A stretch of DNA of 19,904 bases from CAZMXI01 sp964570205 (lineage in GTDB: Bacteria > Planctomycetota > Phycisphaerae > Tepidisphaerales > Tepidisphaeraceae). Below, piece by piece: positions 13,900 to 19,904 of this stretch. A model generated the notes under the pieces. That model made no database searches. It saw only the letters and a list, made by a program, of their open reading frames with translations, and was not told where the DNA came from. The translations under genes and the position numbers were made by a program. The stretch is taken from contig CAZMXI010000089.1 in NCBI GenBank assembly GCA_964570205.1, positions 1 to 19,904 of the forward strand, given 5' to 3'. Position 1 is the first letter of the stretch, and each line of letters begins with the position of its first letter.

Positions 13900-15986
13900 T
13901 CGCCGGCGTCACCGGCCGGGTCGAGCGTTCGGCAGGGCGGCAGCGACGCGATGAAGAGCTTCCCGTATCGCTTGGTCTTCACCCGGCTGTCGAGGATCAC
14001 CACGATGCCCCGGTCTGTCCTGCTGCGAATCAACCGGCCGACGCCCTGCTTGAGCTTGATGATGGCCTCGGGCACGGAGTAGTCCATGAAGGGGTTCCCG
14101 CCGGCACAGCGGATGGCCTCCAGCCGCGCTTCGACCACGGGCTCATCGGGCACGGCGAAGGGCAGCTTCACGATGATGACGTTGCGGAGCTGGTCCCCCT
14201 GCACGTCGATCCCCTGCCAGAAGCTGCTGACGCCGAACAGGACGGCATCTGGCGTAGCGCGGAAGCGTTCGAGAAGCACGCGGGATGGAGCGTTCTGACC
14301 CTGGGCGAGGAGGGGGAGCTTCAGCTTTTCGAGTTCGGGCCCGAGGCGCAGGGCTGCTTCGTTAAGCATGCTGTAGCTGGTAAACAGCACAAACGCCCCG
14401 CCATTGGTCTGCTTCAGGTAGTGGATGATCTTCCCGCACGCCGCCGGCAGGAACATCGGATCATTCGGCTCGGGCAGATCGTTCTCGACATAAAGGATCG
14501 CCTGCCGGGCATAGTCGAAAGGGGAACCGAGGAGGAGCGTTTCGCATTTCTCGATGCCGAGGCGGGATTTGATATACGCGAAGGCGGCGTCACATGCGCT
14601 TCTGCCACGATTCACGGGCGAGCCGCCCGTGCCACTGTGGCCGCTATTCTGCCCGGCGGTGGCATGGGCGGCCCGCCCATGATTCTGCTGTGTGGATACG
14701 CGCCCCGCCCCCTTCGTGCACAGCGTCGCGCTGGTCAGGATGACGCTTTTCACCTTCTCGAACAGGTGCGCCTTCAGCCCCGTCGCCACGCAGATCGGCG
14801 CCGCGTGCAAGGACACCTTCTGGTTCGCCCGCGCTGGCACGTCGATCCAGTACACCGCGTTCTCGATCGCCTGCGCGATGATCGCCTCCAGCGTCCCGGC
14901 GCTCAGCAGCACCTTGTCGGCCATCGCCGTGATCTCCAGCGCCTCCTCCTCGCTGTTCACCCCCGCCAACATCGCCCTCAGATGCAGCGACAGATCCCGC
15001 AGCTTCGGCGACACATCATCCACGATCCATCCCGCCTGCCCCACCCGCCCGTTCGTCCGGCCGAACTGCTTCTGCCACGCCAGGCACCTCGCGAAAAAAC
15101 CCTCGACCCGCAGGAACAGCTCCTCCACATCGTCGATCGCATCCCCCGCCTTTCCCCCGTGCGTGCTGAGCATCCCCCGGCCCTTTTTCGGGTCGTACAG
15201 CGCGCGCAACTGATACCGCAGCCCGCTCTCGCCGATGCTCAGCCCGAAATGGTCGGCCGCCACATCCTCCAACGTGTGCGCTTCATCCAGGATCACCGCA
15301 TCGTACTTCGGCAGGTAATTCACCCCCGCCATCCGCAGCGCCAGGTCCGAGAAGAACAGCGCATGGTTGACGATCAGGATCCGCCCGCTCTGCATCCGCC
15401 GCTTGGCCGCCTGCCAGAAGCACCTGTCGTAATACCCGCACTTCTTCCCCAGGCAGTTGTTCTGCTCAGCGCAGACCTTGTCCCACACATCGTATTCCGG
15501 CAGCACCGGCAGGTCCGACAGCGAGCCATCCGTCGTCTTCCCGGCCCACTGCCCGATCTGGAACAGCGAATCCCGCTGCCGCTCGAACTCGAACAGCGAG
15601 TACACCCGCTCGCCCGCCATCTTCAGCCGCCGCCGGCACAGGTAGTTGCTCCTCCCCTTGACCAGCACCGCCGCGAACTCATCCGGATAGACCGATTGCA
15701 GCAGCGGGATGTCCTTGTCGACGAGCTGTTCCTGCAGCGAGATGGTGTGCGTCGATATAATGATGCGCTTCTTCTGCCGAACGGCAAAGTCGATCGCCGG
15801 CAGCAGGTAGGCGAACGACTTGCCCACGCCGGTCCCCGCCTCCACCAGAAGGTGATGCCCCTCATGGATGGCGGCCTGCACGGCCGACGCCATCTCCAAC
15901 TGCTGCGGCCGATGCTCGTACTTCGCCCCCATCCGCCGCGCGATAGCGCCGCCGGGGCCAAGAATGTTCTCCAGAACAGTCTCCAT
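13896..15986 (-). CDS. dinG: DinG/XPD-type ATP-dependent DNA helicase with a repeat insert
   Basis: A 696-residue superfamily 2 helicase, expected to unwind DNA 5'-3' in repair of R-loops or stalled forks. Motifs in order: Walker A EAGTGVGKS (49-57), motif Ia IIISTHTISLQEQL, the Fe-S cysteines (C117 in NYLCRRR, then C172, C178, C183 and C189 around NNCLGKKCGYYDRC), VNHALFFSDL, DEAH box LDEAH (D234-H237), VILTSATL (about 415-422), FTSYSMLN, FGVSSFWQGIDVQGDQL and GVGRLIRSRTDRG. These fit DinG and XPD, with the intact cysteine set suggesting a cluster. Odd point: directly after VILTSATLCT comes an extra loop of about 41 residues (425-465), where relatives go almost straight to the Y..SRLGL block; it is encoded by a palindromic repeat. 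No Shine-Dalgarno is clear, but TAGAAT lies 7 nt before ATG 15986. Confidence 0.92.
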   Translation of the reverse strand: METVLENILGPGGAIARRMGAKYEHRPQQLEMASAVQAAIHEGHHLLVEAGTGVGKSFAYLLPAIDFAVRQKKRIIISTHTISLQEQLVDKDIPLLQSVYPDEFAAVLVKGRSNYLCRRRLKMAGERVYSLFEFERQRDSLFQIGQWAGKTTDGSLSDLPVLPEYDVWDKVCAEQNNCLGKKCGYYDRCFWQAAKRRMQSGRILIVNHALFFSDLALRMAGVNYLPKYDAVILDEAHTLEDVAADHFGLSIGESGLRYQLRALYDPKKGRGMLSTHGGKAGDAIDDVEELFLRVEGFFARCLAWQKQFGRTNGRVGQAGWIVDDVSPKLRDLSLHLRAMLAGVNSEEEALEITAMADKVLLSAGTLEAIIAQAIENAVYWIDVPARANQKVSLHAAPICVATGLKAHLFEKVKSVILTSATLCTKGAGRVSTQQNHGRAAHATAGQNSGHSGTGGSPVNRGRSACDAAFAYIKSRLGIEKCETLLLGSPFDYARQAILYVENDLPEPNDPMFLPAACGKIIHYLKQTNGGAFVLFTSYSMLNEAALRLGPELEKLKLPLLAQGQNAPSRVLLERFRATPDAVLFGVSSFWQGIDVQGDQLRNVIIVKLPFAVPDEPVVEARLEAIRCAGGNPFMDYSVPEAIIKLKQGVGRLIRSRTDRGIVVILDSRVKTKRYGKLFIASLPPCRTLDPAGDAGD
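14609..14685. repeat. REPIN-like paired palindromic repeat inside dinG
   Basis: Two 27-nt units lie in inverted orientation: 14609-14635 on plus and 14659-14685 on minus, separated by 23 nt. Their sequences agree at 23 of 27 positions. Each unit holds a hairpin (CACGGGCG, AGC loop, CGCCCGTG at 14613-14631; CATGGGCG, GCC loop, CGCCCATG at 14663-14681) followed by GCCAC. The C/T difference in one arm is matched by the G/A difference in the other, so pairing is retained. The frame stays open, encoding HGRAAHAT and SGTGGSPV in the helicase. This is the build of a REPIN (paired REP sequences), normally intergenic. No REP-associated transposase gene is in the window. Confidence 0.75.
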
Positions 15987-15993
15987 CGGGCCT

Positions 15994-15999
15994 ATTCTA
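15994..15999 (-). promoter_or_regulatory. Possible -10 box just before dinG
   Basis: TAGAAT on the minus strand ends 7 nt before ATG 15986, giving a transcription start at or next to the start codon. A matching -35 box at 16-18 nt is not evident, so the site rests on the hexamer and its position. Confidence 0.35.
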
Positions 16000-16094
16000 A
16001 CCGTGTTCAGGCATTTATCGCCCCCCGGATCCGAGGTGGCGGATTGGCCTGGCTCGTCAACTTGCCCAATCGATCATCCGATGATGATCTTGAG

Positions 16095-17303
16095 ATGAAC
16101 CGCGCTTACGGTTTTCGCCCGTCGCCCGGCCGCCCGCAACGCCGAGGCTTTGCAGCGATCTATGTCGCGATCATTCTGGTCGTTCTCTGCGGTTTCGTTT
16201 CTCTGGGGGTTGACCTCGGCCGGGTCCAACTGGCCAAGTCCCAGCTCCAGACGGCGGCAGACGCCGCGGCCCGCGCGGCCGCCCATGGCCTGGCCACCAG
16301 CGCCGAGCAGGCAATAGCCGAGGCGGTCGCCATCGCCAGCGCCAACCCATGCGACATCTCCCACGCAGCCCTGGTTCCCAACCAGGATATTGAATTCGGC
16401 GCATGGGACTCCGCAACGCGCAGCTTCACCCCAGCCGCCGACCCCTCCGACGCTTCCGCCATCCGAATCACCGCCCGGCGCATCGCTCAGCGCAACACCG
16501 CCATCCCCCTGACCTTCGCGCGGCTCGTCGGCAAGAACACCTGCGACATCCACGCGACCGCCATCGCCACCGTCAAAGTCAACAGCGGCGCCAAGTCCGG
16601 ATTCGTCGGCCTTCTCGCCGTCGACATGAAGAACAACGCCTTCTTTGGCAGCTATGATTCGTCGGTCAATACCCACCCCAGTCAGGCAACCGCCTCCGAC
16701 AACTGCATGCTCGGCTCCAATGGCATCATCGTCGCAGGCAACAACAACGCGGTTTGCGGCGATGTCAATCTGGGCCCTCATGGCATCCTGGACGGCAACC
16801 TGTCGGTCAGCGGCTCCATCGATCATCTCGCTGATCCCCTGCCCATTCCCGACATGCCCGATTGGTCGCCCGGCATCAATCCGGGCGGCATTCCGAGGGA
16901 GTTCATCGTCAAGAAAGCGACCGCCCTTCCCGGCGGAACTTACTGGTTCACCTCGCTGGACATCCGCAAGAACCTTTCCTTTGCCGGCCCCGCGACCGTC
17001 TATGTCAACGGGCACATTGTGTGCGACGCCAACCTCACCGCCGCCGGCGACATCCCCGCCAACCTCAAGATATATCAACTCGGGCTGGCACGCCTTTTCG
17101 GCGACGACAAGGCCAATCACGTTCAGATCACCGCCGAGGTGCACGCCCCCGAAAGCGTCTTCACTATGAAGAACAAGCTGACGTTTCGCGGGAGCGCCAC
17201 CTTCGGCGAAATCCATGTGAGAAACTCGGCCGATTTCTTCTACGATGAAGCCTCGGGCGCGGACGGCGGGTCCGGCGGCATCGTCATCTCCCTGGTGCAG
17301 TGA
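16095..17303 (+). CDS. TadE/TadG-like pilus-associated protein with DUF7305-like domain
   Basis: A 402-residue predicted surface protein. A basic N-terminus (GFRPSPGRPQRRG) leads into one hydrophobic segment FAAIYVAIILVVLCGFVSLG followed by VDLGRVQLAKSQLQTAADAA, the TadE/TadG-type N-terminal helix (PF13400-like) that anchors pilus-assembly proteins. Residues about 85-165 are a Thr/Ala-rich spacer. The C-terminal half (about 200-402) has SNGIIVAGNNNAVCGDVNLG, GTYWFTSLDIRKNLSFAGPA, TVYVNGHIVCDANLTAAG and a final HAPESVFTMKNKLTFRGSATF leading to FFYDEAS, the repeated beta-coil pattern of DUF7305-type proteins. The frame is open far upstream, into dinG on the other strand, but ATG 16095 is the first sensible start, directly before the anchor helix. 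No flp, tadA or tadB gene is adjacent, so it is an orphan. Confidence 0.82.
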   Translation: MNRAYGFRPSPGRPQRRGFAAIYVAIILVVLCGFVSLGVDLGRVQLAKSQLQTAADAAARAAAHGLATSAEQAIAEAVAIASANPCDISHAALVPNQDIEFGAWDSATRSFTPAADPSDASAIRITARRIAQRNTAIPLTFARLVGKNTCDIHATAIATVKVNSGAKSGFVGLLAVDMKNNAFFGSYDSSVNTHPSQATASDNCMLGSNGIIVAGNNNAVCGDVNLGPHGILDGNLSVSGSIDHLADPLPIPDMPDWSPGINPGGIPREFIVKKATALPGGTYWFTSLDIRKNLSFAGPATVYVNGHIVCDANLTAAGDIPANLKIYQLGLARLFGDDKANHVQITAEVHAPESVFTMKNKLTFRGSATFGEIHVRNSADFFYDEASGADGGSGGIVISLVQ

Positions 17304-17477
17304 CTCCGCCCGGTTGCCCTGTGGTCATCGCCAACCCAGCAGATCCGCCACATTCCGTGCGATCAGTTCCCCTTCGGGCATGATGAAGCCCCGCGCGGAC
17401 TTCGCCCGGCCATTTCCGGGTCAACAACCGGTTGACCTTGCTCGGCTACATCTCCGGCATCGTCCACGCCATCCACG
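17304..17477. other. Intergenic gap with short coding-like tails
   Basis: Between two convergent genes. On the minus strand a short frame ends at TGA 17325-17327 with MPEGELIARNVADLLGWR; on the plus strand RVNNRLTLLGYISGIVHAIH reads to a TGA at about 17490. Both resemble the tails of real proteins, but neither has a recognisable family or upstream part. They may be remnants or chance. No terminator was seen. Confidence 0.15.
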
Positions 17478-18890
17478 TCACTGCGAGTCGTTGATGGGCA
17501 ATCGCCGCTCTATTCGCACGACAATGGAGCGGGAAAATGGCGGCAACTCGACGGTTTCACCCGCGGCGCCCGCACCCATCCATCGATCCATCCAGGGGTC
17601 ATATATCCGCACAAGCACTCCCGCCGGCAGGCCCAGGGGTTTCAGGTTGATGGATGCACCTTGGATCACGTCCGGCCGCCTGCCATCCCGAAGCTCGGTC
17701 ATCCACGTGTTCCGCCGGTCGCGGCACCAGATCAGCGTGGTTCGCTCGCCCTTCAGCACCATCACTTTCAGCCGGTCGTGGGCGAGCCGCAGAGGACGGC
17801 ATCGTTCGGCCGGCGGGTCGATATCCTTCACCACGGCCGCGAAACGCCCGAAATGCCACCAGAGGTTGTTTCGGTCCACGTAGGCATCCCAGTGCCAGAT
17901 GTGCCCCGGCCCGGCCGCCCCGGCGAGAAACGGCGCGAACAGCACATCGTGGAGGATGATGCCTTCCTTGTCCTTCGCGTAAAGCTTGAACGGCCCCGTG
18001 TGAGATGGCTCCACCGCGCCGCCCTCGGCCAACAGCACCGGCTTGCCGGGCTCGAAGGCCAGCATCTCGCGCACGGCATCGGCCGCCAGCTCATCCACCG
18101 GCCCGCCACAGACCTTCCATGATGCCCCCAGATCGAGATATCGATGCACCTGGGCGATATCGTTGCCCCGCATGAGCGAATGCCGGCGGTAGGTGTCGCG
18201 CTTGCGCTCGTTGTCGTAGCTGCCGAGGCTCTGGAGGGCGAGCTTCTCGGGGAAGAGCCGGTGCAGCTCGGCCAGCATCTCCTCGCTCCACGGCAGGTAA
18301 TTGACCCGGCCGGAGACGGCATCCACCTCGTTCCAGAGTTCCCAGCCGAAGATCGTCGGATCATCTCCGTACCGGGCGGCATACCACGAGAGCTTCTTCT
18401 TGAACTGCTCGCGGCTGGCGGGGCCGTCGAACCATTCAGCCATAGTGGTGGCGGTGCCGCCGTTGTCGCGGTGGTGCAGGGGCTTGGCCGCCCAGGTTTG
18501 CCGACCATCGCCCAGGTGCCTGAAGTGCTCGATGCACATCTTCACGCGAATGTCGTGCTTTCGCGCGGTGGCCAGCAGCCAGTCGATCCGCTCGGCCTTG
18601 CGCGGGTCATACACCCCCGCCTTCTCGTGCTCGACATCGAAGAAAGGATTGCTCAGCCACACGCGGATGTAGTTGCCGCCATTGTCGGCCAGGAGCTTCA
18701 TCCACCGCTCCATCCCCTCCTGGCTTCCCGGCGGCGCGATCATGTTCAACCCGATCGGGATGTAGGGAGAACCGTCGGACAGCTCCAGGTAGCGGCTGTC
18801 GCGCGGGCTGACGCGGATGAAGGCTTGCTCGGCCGCGAAGGCGGTGGATGCGAAGAGGGTGGCCGCCAGGGTGAAGATGATCGTGCGCAT
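17478..18890 (-). CDS. Exported GH5-like glycoside hydrolase
   Basis: A 470-residue secreted protein with a Sec signal (MRTIIFTLAATLFASTAFAA, cleavage near 19-20). It then follows a GH5-type (beta/alpha)8 pattern: IPIGLNMIAPPG, the NGGNYIRVWLS strand (70-80), the loop DIRVKMCIEHFRH (113-125), WELWNEVD with the likely acid/base E188, the QVHRYLD His strand (about 247-253) and KPVLLAEGGA with the likely nucleophile E289. The C-terminal 100 residues (LKVMVLKGERTTLIWCRD ... VRIYDPWMDRWMG) look like a small beta domain. This fits clan GH-A, family 5 or a close relative; the substrate (mannan or glucan) cannot be decided. The start has AGGAGA in the 18-nt gap to the upstream kinase gene, so the two are probably cotranscribed. 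Confidence 0.85.
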   Translation of the reverse strand: MRTIIFTLAATLFASTAFAAEQAFIRVSPRDSRYLELSDGSPYIPIGLNMIAPPGSQEGMERWMKLLADNGGNYIRVWLSNPFFDVEHEKAGVYDPRKAERIDWLLATARKHDIRVKMCIEHFRHLGDGRQTWAAKPLHHRDNGGTATTMAEWFDGPASREQFKKKLSWYAARYGDDPTIFGWELWNEVDAVSGRVNYLPWSEEMLAELHRLFPEKLALQSLGSYDNERKRDTYRRHSLMRGNDIAQVHRYLDLGASWKVCGGPVDELAADAVREMLAFEPGKPVLLAEGGAVEPSHTGPFKLYAKDKEGIILHDVLFAPFLAGAAGPGHIWHWDAYVDRNNLWWHFGRFAAVVKDIDPPAERCRPLRLAHDRLKVMVLKGERTTLIWCRDRRNTWMTELRDGRRPDVIQGASINLKPLGLPAGVLVRIYDPWMDRWMGAGAAGETVELPPFSRSIVVRIERRLPINDSQ

Positions 18891-18908
18891 GAGAGGTCTC
18901 CTGTGCCC

Positions 18909-19517
18909 TTATACCGCCGGATGGCCGGACAGTTCGCGCCAGACATCCTCGGCGGATGTGCGCACGCCGACGGGGATCGGGTGGATTCGCACGCCGCGTG
19001 CGGCGTAGTGGTCGATCAGCGGCCGGGTGCGCTGGGCGAAGAGGGTGAGCTTGCGGGCGACCGCCGGCAGGTCATCATCGATCCTTCCAGCGCGGTCGCC
19101 GCCGCTGTCCAGGCGAATGCGCTCGCGGACGGTTTCGGGCGAGCATTCGAGACTGACGACGGCCTTCACATCGACGATCCGGTCCACATCCCGAGCCTGG
19201 CCAACGTGGCGCGGCAGGCCGTTGAGGATGATCCAGTCCTCCGCGCCAAGCCGTTGCGTGCGCACAAACGCCCGCAGGATACGCTCGGCGATGGGAAACT
19301 GATGATCCTCCAATAGCGCCCCTGTTTTCAGGCTGGTTGTGATGACGGCGAGGTCTGCATCGGACAACTCCACAGGCTTCGATGTCGCCGCCGAGCGCAG
19401 TTGCGCCCCGAAGTCAAAATGAGCGCAGCGGCGATTCCAGAGGCCGTGGCGTTCGAGATATTCGCCCAGTGGCGTCTTGCCGGAACCCGTGGGGCCGAGC
19501 AGAAGAATCGCGTTCAT
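18909..19517 (-). CDS. Adenylate kinase-like nucleoside monophosphate kinase
   Basis: A 202-residue protein starting MNAILLLGPTGSGKT, with the P-loop at 8-15. HFDFGAQLR (33-41) takes the place of the NMP-binding H.S.GD.LR of adenylate kinase, and ILNGLPRHVGQA (97-108) matches the LDGFPR..QA block. The arginine-rich region RERIRLDSGGDRAGRIDDDL (131-150) stands for the LID, shortened and without zinc-binding cysteines; KLTLFAQRTRPLIDHYAARG completes the pattern. It therefore belongs to the adenylate/cytidylate kinase fold, but differs enough from Adk to leave its substrate open. ATG 19517 was preferred over a start at 19553. CACAAT lies 7 nt upstream and there is no Shine-Dalgarno. The GH5-like gene follows after 18 nt; I see no functional reason for the pairing. 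Confidence 0.85.
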   Translation of the reverse strand: MNAILLLGPTGSGKTPLGEYLERHGLWNRRCAHFDFGAQLRSAATSKPVELSDADLAVITTSLKTGALLEDHQFPIAERILRAFVRTQRLGAEDWIILNGLPRHVGQARDVDRIVDVKAVVSLECSPETVRERIRLDSGGDRAGRIDDDLPAVARKLTLFAQRTRPLIDHYAARGVRIHPIPVGVRTSAEDVWRELSGHPAV

Positions 19518-19524
19518 GGCGGGG

Positions 19525-19553
19525 ATTGTGGTCGAGGAATGCGGTTGGGGCAA
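19525..19553 (-). promoter_or_regulatory. Possible promoter of the kinase gene, leaderless layout
   Basis: TTGCCC (19553-19548) and CACAAT (19530-19525) on the minus strand are 17 nt apart, and the -10 box ends 7 nt before ATG 19517. The -35 matches the consensus at 4 of 6 positions, the -10 at 4 of 6. Confidence 0.4.
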
Positions 19554-19692
19554 TCGGGGGCCGGGAATCGGTCGGGCAGCGTGCGCATTCGTTGCGGGCG
19601 GATTGATTCGGGGTATCTTAGCGGGAACGGCCTTGGAGATACCTGACCTCCTAACGTTGTGTCCAGCTTAGTCCAGAACGGAGCACTGCGTA

Positions 19693-19902
19693 ATGTTCAC
19701 GGTCGGCCAGCGGGTTCGCATAAGAGACGATGCGCTTCCCTTCGGTGGTGTTGTCGGAACTATCGACAGGCCGCCGGATGCTATACACGAGATCGATCCC
19801 GATCCGTGGATTGGGCCTTACAAGTATCAGAAGCGGCGAAGAGGCACGGTGCTAGTGCCGCTTCCAGTTCATGACTTTCGTGTTCCGATCCACGCTGATT
19901 AA
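19693..19902 (+). CDS. Small SH3/KOW-like hypothetical protein
   Basis: A complete 69-residue reading frame with ATG 19693 and TAA at 19900-19902. GGAG (19680-19683) lies 9 nt upstream, a fair ribosome site. The N-terminal half, VGQRVRIRDDALPFGGVVGTI, has the KOW/SH3-like shape of small beta-barrel proteins (GDRVRI...F.G..GTV). The middle has a basic patch KYQKRRRGTVLVPLP and the end is DFRVPIHAD. No family is recognised. The codon pattern is less GC-biased than its neighbours (cgt, aga, cat and aag appear), so recent transfer or weak expression is possible. The neighbour to the right lies outside the window, so a paired or toxin-antitoxin role cannot be assessed. Confidence 0.6.
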   Translation: MFTVGQRVRIRDDALPFGGVVGTIDRPPDAIHEIDPDPWIGPYKYQKRRRGTVLVPLPVHDFRVPIHAD

Positions 19903-19904
19903 GC

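Noticed and set aside
14421..16094. Upstream extension of the TadE/G-like gene
   Set aside because: This part of the frame lies antisense to dinG and is Arg/Pro/Gln-rich; the real protein starts at 16095, right before the anchor helix.
18144..19316. 390-codon plus-strand frame
   Set aside because: Antisense of the GH5-like and kinase genes, which have clear motifs on the minus strand.

Overview
The window is GC-rich bacterial chromosome, most likely from a planctomycete of the Phycisphaerae type, probably environmental. The reasons are: a prepilin-like protein with the planctomycete pattern (GFTLVELLVV helix, then an RC..SIRQIG..I..Y block, then a C-terminal NHG...VLFSD segment); a second protein carrying the same C-terminal module behind a lipobox; Tat- and Sec-exported glycoside hydrolases; and a paired palindromic repeat whose in-frame translation (HGRAAHAT / GTGGSPV) I recall from planctomycete proteins. 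The taxonomic call is inference. No rRNA, tRNA, CRISPR, integrase or transposase was seen.

Layout. 1-1379 (+): the last 39 codons of an FAD-dependent oxidoreductase, then, 7 nt later, a membrane polyferredoxin that looks like a NapH-NapG fusion. 1433-3004 (-): a Tat-exported GH51 alpha-L-arabinofuranosidase. 3100-4542 (+): argininosuccinate lyase (argH), divergent from GH51. 4813-5574 (-): a lipoprotein with a prepilin-like C-terminal domain. 5764-6609 (+): a membrane-anchored SIMPL protein. 6691-7458 (-): a type II pseudopilin-like protein, divergent from a LolA-like lipoprotein (7573-8370, +). 8378-12208 (-): two ABC exporter half-transporters whose motifs fit an asymmetric heterodimer. 12490-12843 (+): a small Cys-rich protein, tail to tail with a membrane-anchored hypothetical protein (12845-13864, -) that follows a DinG-type helicase (13896-15986, -). 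16095-17303 (+): a TadE/TadG-like protein with a DUF7305-like C-terminal domain. 18909-19517 and 17478-18890 (-): a nucleoside monophosphate kinase-like gene followed by an exported GH5-like glycosidase. 19693-19902 (+): a 69-residue SH3/KOW-like protein.

Genes working together. Convincing units are few: the oxidoreductase-polyferredoxin pair (electron transfer), the ABC pair (one exporter), possibly dinG with the downstream membrane protein, and the kinase-glycosidase pair (close, but no evident shared role). The two glycosidases suggest plant or algal polysaccharide use. The rest is a mosaic of single genes.

The most interesting signal is a 77-bp REPIN-like element inside the dinG-like coding region. 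Two 27-nt palindromic units lie in inverted orientation, the stem pairing is kept by compensatory changes, and the reading frame stays open through an extra loop of about 40 residues. A second pattern is that five genes without a good Shine-Dalgarno have a -10-like hexamer 6-9 nt before the start codon, suggesting leaderless mRNAs.
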